NCBI RefSeq assembly: GCF_008369125.1
Contig: NZ_VOAY01000002.1
Location: forward strand, 186,001-250,000
Length of the DNA: 64,000 bases
DNA from: Allopusillimonas sp008369125
GTDB taxonomy: Bacteria; Pseudomonadota; Gammaproteobacteria; Burkholderiales; Burkholderiaceae_B
Direction of reading: 5' to 3'
Every line of letters begins with the position of its first letter. Positions within the stretch are counted from its first letter, which is position 1. The translations under genes were made by a program, and so were the position numbers. The notes under the pieces are model-generated. The model did no database searches, was not told where the DNA came from, and worked only from the letters and a program-made list of their open reading frames with translations. This document shows positions 1 to 8,657 of this stretch, in pieces.

Positions 1-657
1 CTAACGTTGATGGGCCGGTTCGGCATGTCAACCGGCTACCCAGCTACACACGTCACGGTGGCCTATGGGCAATCGAAACTGGAACAAGCCGATAAAGATT
101 TGATCATCATTGCGTCAGGTGAACAGGGCTGGCTATCCGACTGGGCTAAATACATGCCAGCAAGCCTTAGCGGCCAGAACAAACGCTTTGGCACGTCAGA
201 CTTGACGCAAAAAATCCGCGACTGGATCACGCCTGATCCGCGCGAATCTCAACGGCCAGTCCGTACTGATTTGGCATATACCAGCACAGGCGCCAACGCG
301 TTGTTTGCCGGGTTCGAGTCCCCCGTAACTGCCGGCCGAAGCGTGGTTCTGATCGCCAGCGGAGAGCCCCAAGGACAGGCCTACGCCGTTAATGCTCTCT
401 TGGGTAAAAAGGGCTACGAGCAAGGTTTGCAGGGCAGCTTGGTTGTTGTGCGTGAGCAGCGGCTGAATCCATTGATTGCAGAGTACACCTACTCCAACGG
501 CAGGTTAGGTCTGTGGCGGCAGATTGAATGGACAGTGGCTCAATACTGGCCAAATCTGCCAGCATTCAACCGCGTGCTGGGGTCTGTGGCCGTGCTTCTA
601 CTATTAATTTCAGCGTTTATCGGCTGGCGTCTGTGGCGCAAGCCGCGACGAGTCTGA
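1..657 (+). CDS. bcsB: Cellulose synthase regulatory subunit BcsB, C-terminal part
   Basis: BcsB is the periplasmic, inner-membrane-anchored partner of the cellulose synthase BcsA and guides the glucan through the periplasm. The reading frame is open to the first base, so the gene begins outside the window and about 218 C-terminal residues are visible. The end holds one hydrophobic helix (about VLLLLISAFIGW) followed by a basic tail, which is the BcsB membrane anchor. The stop at 655-657 lies 21 bases before bcsZ on the same strand. The order BcsB-BcsZ-BcsC supports the call even though the sequence of this end is not strongly conserved. A ttg at 7 and atg at 10 are internal codons, not starts. 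Confidence 0.85.
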   Translation, partial: LTLMGRFGMSTGYPATHVTVAYGQSKLEQADKDLIIIASGEQGWLSDWAKYMPASLSGQNKRFGTSDLTQKIRDWITPDPRESQRPVRTDLAYTSTGANALFAGFESPVTAGRSVVLIASGEPQGQAYAVNALLGKKGYEQGLQGSLVVVREQRLNPLIAEYTYSNGRLGLWRQIEWTVAQYWPNLPAFNRVLGSVAVLLLLISAFIGWRLWRKPRRV

Positions 658-678
658 TAGCACGCATAGCGGAGATCT

Positions 679-1902
679 ATGGTGGGAATCCGTCACTGCT
701 TACTTCGTCATGATCCATGGCTCATGCGGCTATGGTGCGCCTTGTTGCTGCTGCTGTGTCAAATGCCGCTGGCGTCGGCGCAGCAGCACTGCACCGTACA
801 TTGGCCACTTTGGAACGATTTTCGTACGCATTTCGTTCAAGACAGTGGGCGCGTCCTCGATGCCAGCACCGACAAGCAGCACAGCTCGTCCGAAGGGCAG
901 TCTTACGCCATGTTCTTTGCATTGGTCGCCGGCGATCGCACGACTTTCGACCGGCTCTGGGAATGGAGTATCAACAACCTGGGGGCCGGCGATCTCAGCC
1001 AACAACTACCTTCCTGGATATGGGGCCGGGCTGACGATGATACGTGGCGTGTACTGGATGACAACTCTGCATCGGATGCGGATCTGTGGTTTGTATATGC
1101 CTTGCTGGAGGCCGGTAGATTATGGCAAGAACCCAACTACACGCGTCAGGCGCACGCCTTACTGGCACTGGTCGAGTCACAAGAGTTGGCCGATCTGCCC
1201 GGATTTGGCCTGATGTTATTGCCGGGCAGGCGCGATTTTATTAAGCATGAAGACAATGCCTGGCAGCTTAATCCCAGCTATCTGCCCATGCCTTTGCTGC
1301 GACGCCTGCAAAGCGAGTCGCCTTCTGGCCCTTGGGGTGGCATTGCCAACAACACGGCGGCATTAATGGAGGCGGTGTCTCCTCTTGGGCTTGCACCAGA
1401 CTGGGCCACCTACCAAGTACTCGATCCATCGCCACTGTTTATCACAGACCCCATCAAAGGGCCCGTAGGCAGCTATGATGCCATTCGCACCTATTTATGG
1501 GCTGGCCTGACTGCTCCAGAAGATCCGTTGTACTCACGTATGTTGAAGGCACTCAATGGCATGGTTGCCTTGACGCGAGATCAAGGTGGTGTGCCGCCTG
1601 AATCGGTCGACATGACGACGGGGGTCTCCAAAGGTACAGGCCCATTTGGTTTTTCAGCTGCGTTGATGCCTTATTTCAAAGCCAAGGGCCAGTCGGTACT
1701 ACTCACTCATCAACAAACACGCGTCGACGCCATGCTCCGTAAATCGGTACTATCCGACAGCTCGCAGCAAGGCCAACCGCCCTATTACGACTATGTGCTC
1801 AGCCTGTTTGGCATGGGCTGGATCAATAACTATTTCCGTTTCAAACCTGATGGAACGCTATCGATATCGTGGGAGAAGGAATGTCTCGGTACAAGCAACT
1901 AG
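679..1902 (+). CDS. bcsZ: Periplasmic endo-1,4-beta-glucanase, glycoside hydrolase family 8 (BcsZ)
   Basis: BcsZ trims nascent beta-1,4-glucan in the periplasm and is needed for proper cellulose export. The 407-residue protein has a hydrophobic leader near residues 16-35 ending in ASA, then the GH8 fold. The segment SSSEGQSYAM carries E72, in the position of the family's acid catalyst, and NSASDADLWF near residues 129-138 matches the GH8 signature. GGAG at 671-674 lies 4 bases before ATG 679, which supports this start; an internal ATG at 724 would give a more typical signal peptide but has no ribosome site. Its end overlaps the start of bcsC by 22 bases, so the two are probably translationally coupled. 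Confidence 0.93.
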   Translation: MVGIRHCLLRHDPWLMRLWCALLLLLCQMPLASAQQHCTVHWPLWNDFRTHFVQDSGRVLDASTDKQHSSSEGQSYAMFFALVAGDRTTFDRLWEWSINNLGAGDLSQQLPSWIWGRADDDTWRVLDDNSASDADLWFVYALLEAGRLWQEPNYTRQAHALLALVESQELADLPGFGLMLLPGRRDFIKHEDNAWQLNPSYLPMPLLRRLQSESPSGPWGGIANNTAALMEAVSPLGLAPDWATYQVLDPSPLFITDPIKGPVGSYDAIRTYLWAGLTAPEDPLYSRMLKALNGMVALTRDQGGVPPESVDMTTGVSKGTGPFGFSAALMPYFKAKGQSVLLTHQQTRVDAMLRKSVLSDSSQQGQPPYYDYVLSLFGMGWINNYFRFKPDGTLSISWEKECLGTSN

Positions 1903-4900
1903 CCCTGGGCCTGTGCGTGGCGCTTTTGCCAACAGTAGGATGGGCCCAGGACAATACAACCAAGACGTTGGTTGACCAGGGCAATTACTGGCAGACGCGC
2001 AACGATGGCGCGCGTGCGGCTGAGGCCTGGAACAAGCTGCTCCTCATCAGCCCGGACAATCCGCAGGCCCTGTATGGCCTGGCTACGCTAAAGCTGGCTG
2101 ACAAGCAGCTGGGCGATGCGCGAGGCTATTTGCAAAAGCTCAAGTCAGCCAACCCGCAAAGTTTGTTGGTGCCATTGCTGGAACAAGATATTCTTTTGCA
2201 CACCGGCAAAAACATGGAAGCTCTTGAGCAGGCGCGCTTGCAGGCAACCTCAGGTGAGTTAGATCAGGCTATCGCGGGCTACAAAAAAGCCTTGGGTGGC
2301 CAACCGCCGCAAGGGAAAATTGGATGGGAATACTACACCTACCTGGGCTATACGAACGGCGGGCTGCCCGAGGCAATTGCGGGTTTACAGCGACTGGCTA
2401 AACAGTGGCCTAATGATCCGCAGATCGCCCTGTCGCTGGCGCGCCATCTGGCTCGTAACGAAGCTACTCGCCCAGAAGGTATCAGAAGGCTGGCAGTGTT
2501 GGCCGAACGCAAGGACATCGGTAGCGAAGTCACCGAGATCTGGCGCGATGCGTTGACATGGCTTGGCGCTCCGAACGCAGATACACGCCCGTTGCTCGAG
2601 CAGTACCTGGTCAAACACCCCGATGACCAAGAAATTCGCCTACAGTTGCAACAGGGTGCAAAGAGCAAGGTCGAACCTACACGTGCCGCAAAAACAGCAA
2701 GCGTGCCGCGTGCCGACCCCTTACGAGACCGTGCAGATCGCGCGATGAAGTTGCTCGATCAGGGTGACACGGCGCGTGCTGAGGCGGAATTCGAGGCTAT
2801 TTTAGCCAAACGCCCCAACGATAATCAGGCCTTAGGCGGCATGGGTATAGTGCGCATGCACCAGAGCAACTGGGCAGATGCTCGCACGTACCTTACAAAA
2901 GCGCGCCGCGGCAATCAAGCTTGGCAACAAGCGTTAAGCTCCGCTGAGTACTGGCATGATATCGAGCAGGCAGACGCCTTGCGCCAGGCAGGCAAAACCC
3001 AAGATGCACAAAAACTGCTAATACAAGCGACCAAGCGCCAGCCCACAGAAGTGGCTGCGAACGTGATGTTGGCAGACTTGCAATTGGACGATGGCAACAC
3101 AGCCCAAGCCAAGGCTGCTTATCAAGATATCTTGCGACGCAAACCGAATAGCGCCGGAGCCTTAGAGGGTCTGGCCAAGGTGGCACGCCAGTCAGGCGAT
3201 GTGGAGTCGGCCCGCCGTTCACTCGAAGACGCCTTGGGCGCTGATCCAGGCAACCCATGGTTGCGTTATCAACTGGCACAGCTATATCAAGAAAAAGGCC
3301 GAACGCAAGACGCCCGTGGCTTGATCGATGGTTTGCTTTTGACGAACCCCAATGACCCTCAGGCCTTGTATGTAAGCGCGATGATGGCGAATGAACGCGG
3401 GGACCTGGCGACAGCTTATGGCACGCTCAACCGTATACCCACTGGCCAACGCACTGCCCCGATGCAAAGTTTCTACACGTCGGTCAGCCGCAAACTCCAG
3501 ATTCAGCAGGCTGTGCAGCTTGGTCGCGCGGGGCGTAAGCCGGAAGCTTTGGCCACGCTTGTGCAAATCGAACAGAGCGCAGATGCAAATGATATCGAAA
3601 CCCTGGGGGCTGTAGCGCGCGCATACGCTCAGATGGGTGAATTAGCTCGTGGTCTGGCGGTGCTACGACCGCTGCGCCAACAGGGAGGTGCTCGCAGCGT
3701 GGATGCCTCGCTGACTTATGCCGGCCTTTTGCTAAGTTCGAATCAAGATGTCGAGGCCGCAATCGTCATGCGCCAATTGGCTACCCAACAGATGACAACC
3801 ACTCAGCGAAAATCTCTGGAAAATCTGTCTGACGCATACCGCATACGCCAGGCCGACGCGTTACGTCAACGGGGAGAGCTGCCCGCTGCCTACGATATGC
3901 TCGCGCCTGTTCTGGCAAAGAAACCCAAAAATCCTGATGCCATTGCGGCGCTGGCGCGTATGCACGCCGCCTCAGGAAATGGCACCAAAGCTTCCGCGTT
4001 ATATGAAGACTTACTTCGATCCGATCCCGATAACGCCATCCTGCATTTAGGGGCTGCACAAGTTGCGCAACAACTGAAAAATGATCGCGATGCAGCACGC
4101 CAGGCGCGGATCGCTGTGTCGCTAGCACCCGAACAGATTGATATCCTTAGTGGCGCAGCCCGCGTGCTCCGGGCCCAGGGTAAGACCTCCGAGGCTGAGG
4201 AACTGCTGAAAAAAGCCGTGGCGTTGGAAACTTCTCAGTCAAGTGCAGTCGCCGCCGTCGGTGCGCCGAACTTCGCTTTAGTTGCGCAACCGCAAACGCC
4301 TGAAGACATCATCGCGCCCTTGCTACCGGGGCCAGGGTCAAGACTGGGAACAGGACTAGAAACAGGATACATTCCAAGTTCAGAAACGGGACCCAAAACA
4401 AGATCCATAGCAGGATCTGCAACGGGTCACATCGCAGACCCCATCACAGGATCAGCAACGCGGCCGGTAACAGCGCAAGATCAAGGGATGGGACAAAGAT
4501 ACGGATCGGGATCATCTTCGGATCAGATGCTGGCGGCAGCTCCGCTTTCCGCGCGCACTGCGGCGAACCCCTTCGCGCCCGGAGCGTCTCAGGATCAACA
4601 AGCTTTGAGCGCAGAGGTAGCCCGCGCAGCCATGTCGCCACTGGGCCGTGAGCTGGATGACATCCAACAAGAACGCAGCCCCGAGATACGCGTAGGAACC
4701 GAGTTTCACAGCCGTAGTGGCGATGCAGGCACGAGCAAGCTTGAGCAGGCACAACTGCCGGTCGAAATACGCTTCCCCGTGGGCAACGGTAAAGCAAATG
4801 TGCGTGTGACGCCCGTCGCACTGAGCAGCGGTTCCTTAAGCAGCAACCCTTATGCGCGCGGTACATTCGGCGGTGGTCCACAGGCCTTCTTGAATGATTC

Positions 4901-5852
4901 TTCGATACCAAACACTAAGAACCAAAAAGGTGTGGGCTTGTCGGTGGGTTATGAAATGCCTGGCGTAACGCTGGATGCCGGCGTCACACCGCTAGGCTTC
5001 CAGGAGCAGTCGTTTACTGGTGGTGTCTTGTTTGATGGCACGTTGGACAACGCCGGTACCGTCAGCTACCGCCTGGACCTGTCGAGCCGACCGGTGACCG
5101 ATAGCGTCTTGTCGTTTGCAGGCATGAAGGACGAGCGCACAGGCCAGGAATGGGGTGGCGTTTCCGCCACAGGGGCACGCTTGACACTGTCCAAGGATTT
5201 TGGCGACGCAGGGATATATGGCAGCGCGGCATGGCATAGTCTGCAAGGCAAAAACGTGGCGTCGAATCAACGTACGGAAATCAACGCCGGCACGTACTTC
5301 CGTCTGGTCGATGAACCCAACACCAAGGTCACTGCGGGTGTGAACCTGAACGCCACGTTCTATAACGAAAACCTTAGCCACTTCACGTATGGCCATGGCG
5401 GTTACTTCAGCCCCAGGCAGTATTATGGCCTTGGCCTGCCGTTTACTTGGGCGCAACGTCAAGGTCGACTGACCTGGCGAGTGGACGGCGCAGTTGGCGT
5501 TCAAAAGTTCTCGCAGGCGGACGCTCCATTTTTTCCAAACAATGCCAATATGCAGGCCGGAGTCCAGTCCGCACTTGCCCGACTCAATCGCCCAGAGCTG
5601 GGCGGCTTGAGCGATGGCATGTATCGGGGACAGAGCAAAACGGGCGTGGGCTATAACTTGCGGGCGTCTGCCGAGTACCGCCTGGCGTCCTCCTGGGCGT
5701 TGGGTGCCACGGCGGGTGCAGATAACGCCAGCGATTATCGCCAATGGTCCGGTGGCTTATACCTGCGCTACTACTTTCATCCGCAAGCCGGCTTGATGAG
5801 CCTTCCCGTGGAACCCTATCGCTCTCCTTATGGAGAAACCTTTGGTCGCTAA
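1881..5852 (+). CDS. bcsC: Cellulose export outer-membrane protein with TPR repeats (BcsC)
   Basis: BcsC carries cellulose across the periplasm and outer membrane. The 1323-residue product has a signal peptide (to about GWA, residue 23), a long array of TPR repeats through about residue 790, a low-complexity linker at about 813-880, and a C-terminal beta-barrel domain from about residue 930. It is longer than the 1157-residue E. coli protein. I chose ATG 1881 because GGAGAAGGA lies at 1871-1879; the frame also has a gtg at 1869 with no ribosome site. The linker is rich in Thr-Gly-Ser pairs of a loosely repeated kind at DNA level. It sits between bcsZ and wssF, matching wssE of Pseudomonas fluorescens. 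Confidence 0.93.
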   Translation: MSRYKQLALGLCVALLPTVGWAQDNTTKTLVDQGNYWQTRNDGARAAEAWNKLLLISPDNPQALYGLATLKLADKQLGDARGYLQKLKSANPQSLLVPLLEQDILLHTGKNMEALEQARLQATSGELDQAIAGYKKALGGQPPQGKIGWEYYTYLGYTNGGLPEAIAGLQRLAKQWPNDPQIALSLARHLARNEATRPEGIRRLAVLAERKDIGSEVTEIWRDALTWLGAPNADTRPLLEQYLVKHPDDQEIRLQLQQGAKSKVEPTRAAKTASVPRADPLRDRADRAMKLLDQGDTARAEAEFEAILAKRPNDNQALGGMGIVRMHQSNWADARTYLTKARRGNQAWQQALSSAEYWHDIEQADALRQAGKTQDAQKLLIQATKRQPTEVAANVMLADLQLDDGNTAQAKAAYQDILRRKPNSAGALEGLAKVARQSGDVESARRSLEDALGADPGNPWLRYQLAQLYQEKGRTQDARGLIDGLLLTNPNDPQALYVSAMMANERGDLATAYGTLNRIPTGQRTAPMQSFYTSVSRKLQIQQAVQLGRAGRKPEALATLVQIEQSADANDIETLGAVARAYAQMGELARGLAVLRPLRQQGGARSVDASLTYAGLLLSSNQDVEAAIVMRQLATQQMTTTQRKSLENLSDAYRIRQADALRQRGELPAAYDMLAPVLAKKPKNPDAIAALARMHAASGNGTKASALYEDLLRSDPDNAILHLGAAQVAQQLKNDRDAARQARIAVSLAPEQIDILSGAARVLRAQGKTSEAEELLKKAVALETSQSSAVAAVGAPNFALVAQPQTPEDIIAPLLPGPGSRLGTGLETGYIPSSETGPKTRSIAGSATGHIADPITGSATRPVTAQDQGMGQRYGSGSSSDQMLAAAPLSARTAANPFAPGASQDQQALSAEVARAAMSPLGRELDDIQQERSPEIRVGTEFHSRSGDAGTSKLEQAQLPVEIRFPVGNGKANVRVTPVALSSGSLSSNPYARGTFGGGPQAFLNDSSIPNTKNQKGVGLSVGYEMPGVTLDAGVTPLGFQEQSFTGGVLFDGTLDNAGTVSYRLDLSSRPVTDSVLSFAGMKDERTGQEWGGVSATGARLTLSKDFGDAGIYGSAAWHSLQGKNVASNQRTEINAGTYFRLVDEPNTKVTAGVNLNATFYNENLSHFTYGHGGYFSPRQYYGLGLPFTWAQRQGRLTWRVDGAVGVQKFSQADAPFFPNNANMQAGVQSALARLNRPELGGLSDGMYRGQSKTGVGYNLRASAEYRLASSWALGATAGADNASDYRQWSGGLYLRYYFHPQAGLMSLPVEPYRSPYGETFGR

Positions 5853-5882
5853 ACCTCACCTCAACGCTAAGTTAATTAAATT

Positions 5883-6545
5883 ATGCTGACATCCGTTTTT
5901 GCTGGTTTAACCATTCTGATGATTGGCGACAGCCATCTGACGACACCCAATTATTTAATTGAGTCCTTGCATATGGACCTCGAACGGGCAGGGGCGCAAG
6001 TACACACCTTAGGGGTCTGCGGCACAAACGCCGACGACTGGCTCAAAACTGTCCCTGGTACATGCGGGGCGGCGGAACGCCTGGGCGACGAGAAGGTAAA
6101 ACTTCTGGGTCGTACGGCACCCACGACGCCTATTGTCGAACTTCTGGCAAAGGATAAGCCCGACTTGCTGCTGATTGTGATGGGCGATGCCATGGCGGGC
6201 TATGACAAAGATGTCTTCCCCAAGGCCTGGGTGTGGCAGCAGGTGACGGCCCTAACCAAAGCGATAGGCACGACCCAAACCGCCTGCGCCTGGGTAGGCC
6301 CAGCCTGGGGAACCGAGGGGGGCAAGTATAAAAAGACATATGCTCGTGTCAAACAAGTATCGGCCTTCCTCAAAAACAACGTTGCCCCTTGCGAGTATAT
6401 CGACTCTCTTACGCTATCCAAGCCCGGCGAGTGGGCCACGACCGATGGGCAGCATTTTACTGCTTCAGGCTACCAGACTTGGGGCGACGAAATTGCCAAA
6501 ACCTTGGCAACCATGCCAGTGGTGCAAGGATTAAAGAAAAAATGA
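5883..6545 (+). CDS. wssF: SGNH-fold cellulose acetylation accessory protein WssF
   Basis: The 220-residue protein carries the SGNH/GDSL hydrolase block I (LMIGDSHL near residues 12-19) and block V (TDGQHFTASGY, with Asp and His spaced as D-x-x-H). In the P. fluorescens wss operon, WssF lies directly after the BcsC homologue and is needed together with WssG, WssH and WssI for acetylation of cellulose, probably helping to present acyl groups. The N-terminus is hydrophobic but short and could be a signal or anchor. It starts 30 bases after bcsC, and its stop overlaps the wssG start in an ATGA arrangement. Family and position support the name; the exact reaction is inferred. Confidence 0.8.
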   Translation: MLTSVFAGLTILMIGDSHLTTPNYLIESLHMDLERAGAQVHTLGVCGTNADDWLKTVPGTCGAAERLGDEKVKLLGRTAPTTPIVELLAKDKPDLLLIVMGDAMAGYDKDVFPKAWVWQQVTALTKAIGTTQTACAWVGPAWGTEGGKYKKTYARVKQVSAFLKNNVAPCEYIDSLTLSKPGEWATTDGQHFTASGYQTWGDEIAKTLATMPVVQGLKKK

Positions 6546-7222
6546 ACCGGATGAAAACCATGAGGGTGTTTGTCGCAATGGTGCTAACCCTAGGCATGAG
6601 CAGTGGCTCATGGGGGACTGAGATCGAGCTTTATCCGACTGGGCCATCAGCAGATTCTGCATTCCTGCGTTTTGTGGATGGTGACGCAAAGGGTTTACGC
6701 GTCATTGCGTCGGGCTCCAAATTAGAACTTCGCCTGGATGCCGGGCAGCGTGCCAGTCAGTTTCGATCGGTGGCTGGAGGCTCCAAGATCAACGGTCAAT
6801 TGTTGACGGATCACAGCCAGGCTAATGTGGATCTAACACTTAAGCCGGGCGAGTTCATCACAGTTATGGGAACCACGGTTAACGGTACGTTACAAGCCCT
6901 GACCCTGCGAGAAACGCCCGACGACTTCAGCGCGATTAAAGCATCAGTGGTCTTCTACAACATGAACGCGCAATGCGCGCCAGCCACGTTAAAAGTGGCA
7001 GGACGCACCGTTAATTTGTTTGAAGGTATCGCGAAAGATGCCTCCACCCGCCGACAAGTTAATCCAGTCAAGCTCGCGGTGCAGTTAGTGTGCGCCGGGA
7101 ACCCCGTCGGGGAACCCGTCGACATGGGCACTTTAGTTGCCGGAGAACGCTACTCGATTTTCCTGGCACCTGGCGACCCGGCAGATCGGTTTTTCTACGT
7201 GAAGGACGCAGTGGCAAACTGA
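6542..7222 (+). CDS. wssG: AlgF-like periplasmic cellulose O-acetylation protein WssG
   Basis: The product (226 residues) begins with a signal peptide (MKTMRVFVAMVLTLGMSSG region, cleavage near SWG-TE) and continues as a periplasmic beta-rich protein of the AlgF family. AlgF is the periplasmic component of alginate acetylation, and WssG is its counterpart for cellulose. The frame runs much further upstream, but ATG 6542 overlaps the wssF stop as ATGA and precedes a proper signal peptide, so it is preferred; ATG 6551 or 6560 remain possible. It sits between the SGNH protein WssF and the MBOAT transferase WssH, as in P. fluorescens. Recognition rests on length, leader and context more than on strong motifs. 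Confidence 0.78.
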   Translation: MNRMKTMRVFVAMVLTLGMSSGSWGTEIELYPTGPSADSAFLRFVDGDAKGLRVIASGSKLELRLDAGQRASQFRSVAGGSKINGQLLTDHSQANVDLTLKPGEFITVMGTTVNGTLQALTLRETPDDFSAIKASVVFYNMNAQCAPATLKVAGRTVNLFEGIAKDASTRRQVNPVKLAVQLVCAGNPVGEPVDMGTLVAGERYSIFLAPGDPADRFFYVKDAVAN

Positions 7223-7232
7223 TTGGATTAGC

Positions 7233-8645
7233 GTGGTTTTCACTTCTCTAGAGTTTTTAGCACTCTTCCTGCCTTTATTCTTGCTGGTCTACGCCGTATC
7301 GCCGGACTCCTGGCGCAATACAGTGTTGCTCATCGGGAGCTGGATTTTTTATGGATGGTGGAGCCCCGCATATCTGCTATTGCTCATCGGCCTGACTGCC
7401 GTGACCTGGGCCGGTGGCCTGCTTATGGCACCCGGCCTATTCATTTCGCAGCGCGCCCGTTTATGGGTACTGACGGCGCTAATCGTGGTGGACGCCTCGA
7501 TTCTGTTCTGGTTCAAGTATGCCAACATCCTCGCGGAGACGTATAACGATGTCGTACCCCTGATAGGCACTATGCCGCTGCAGTGGCAGCACATTGCCTT
7601 ACCCATAGGCCTGTCGTTCATACTTTTGCAGGCCATTTCTTATCTGGTCGATGTCTATCGTGGCGATGTACAGCCCCAACGCCGGTTCATCTGGTTCGGC
7701 GCTTACCTGGCCATGTTCGGCCAATTGATCGCGGGACCCATCTTGCGCTATGACTGGATGGCAAAAGAGCTCGCGTCGCGTCGTTTCGACTGGGTGGACT
7801 TTTCTGCCGGTGCTCGTCGTTTCATGGTCGGCATGTGTATGAAGGTGTTGATTGCCGACACGCTTTCTCCACTCGTAGACATTGCGTTCCTCCTACCCTC
7901 CCCGACATTTATGGATGCCTGGTTGGGCTGTTTGGCCTACTCTTTACAGCTTTTTTTCGATTTTGCTGGCTATAGTGCAATGGCCATAGGGCTGGGGCAA
8001 ATGCTGGGCTTCCACTTCCCGGAAAACTTCAATCACCCTTATCTGGCCACGAGTATCCAGGATTTCTGGCGGCGCTGGCATATATCTCTTTCCACCTGGA
8101 TACGAGACTACCTCTATATACCGCTGGGAGGCAGCCGCAAGGGCGTCAGTCGCACCTACGTGAACCTGATACTTACCATGGCGATCGCCGGCATGTGGCA
8201 TGGCAGCGACAATTGGAATTTTCTGCTGTGGGGTCTCGCACATGGCTTCGCATTGGCGATCGCCCGTGTTTGGCACCAAGCCAATTGGCCAACGGGGCCA
8301 AGGGTGTTGTCACGTATGATGACCATCGTGTTCGTTTGCATGGCTTGGGTTGTCTTTCGGGCGGCGGATTTCCAGACTGCCAAACTGCTCTACACGGTGC
8401 AGCTCGGACTAAGCGGTTGGGGGATGGGTGACGCTTTGCGCGTAGAGCTACAAGCCGTCCATATCGTTGCAATGTCTCTGGGAATCGCTTGCATTGTTGC
8501 TCCGTATTTCCGCGAAACATTTAGACGGGGCGTGCCTCCCACTGTACTCAGTGTGGCAGACCTTTGGCCTGTCGCTGGTTTTCTGTTGGCTTTTGCTTTA
8601 GTGGCTAGCAGAAAAGCCGTGCCGTTTTTGTATTTTCAGTTCTGA
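7233..8645 (+). CDS. wssH: MBOAT-family acyltransferase for cellulose acetylation (WssH, AlgI-like)
   Basis: A 470-residue polytopic inner-membrane protein of the membrane-bound O-acyltransferase family. It starts with the typical MVF-x-SLEFL N-terminus, has about ten or more hydrophobic segments, and carries the family signatures DFWRRWHISLSTWIRDYLY near 277-295 and MWHGSDNWNF with His323, in the position of the conserved catalytic histidine; a second histidine is H337. AlgI and WssH pass acetyl groups across the membrane to periplasmic SGNH partners. The start is GTG 7233, which keeps the family N-terminus. It is 10 bases after wssG and 12 before wssI. Confidence 0.92.
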   Translation: MVFTSLEFLALFLPLFLLVYAVSPDSWRNTVLLIGSWIFYGWWSPAYLLLLIGLTAVTWAGGLLMAPGLFISQRARLWVLTALIVVDASILFWFKYANILAETYNDVVPLIGTMPLQWQHIALPIGLSFILLQAISYLVDVYRGDVQPQRRFIWFGAYLAMFGQLIAGPILRYDWMAKELASRRFDWVDFSAGARRFMVGMCMKVLIADTLSPLVDIAFLLPSPTFMDAWLGCLAYSLQLFFDFAGYSAMAIGLGQMLGFHFPENFNHPYLATSIQDFWRRWHISLSTWIRDYLYIPLGGSRKGVSRTYVNLILTMAIAGMWHGSDNWNFLLWGLAHGFALAIARVWHQANWPTGPRVLSRMMTIVFVCMAWVVFRAADFQTAKLLYTVQLGLSGWGMGDALRVELQAVHIVAMSLGIACIVAPYFRETFRRGVPPTVLSVADLWPVAGFLLAFALVASRKAVPFLYFQF

Positions 8646-8657
8646 GCGCCAACTGTC

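Noticed and set aside
309..323. GGGTTCGAGTCCCCC, like a tRNA T arm
   Set aside because: It lies inside the bcsB frame, and no acceptor, D or anticodon arms can be placed around it.
4992..5744. 250-codon minus-strand frame opposite bcsC
   Set aside because: It overlaps a well-supported BcsC barrel domain and shows no protein family features.
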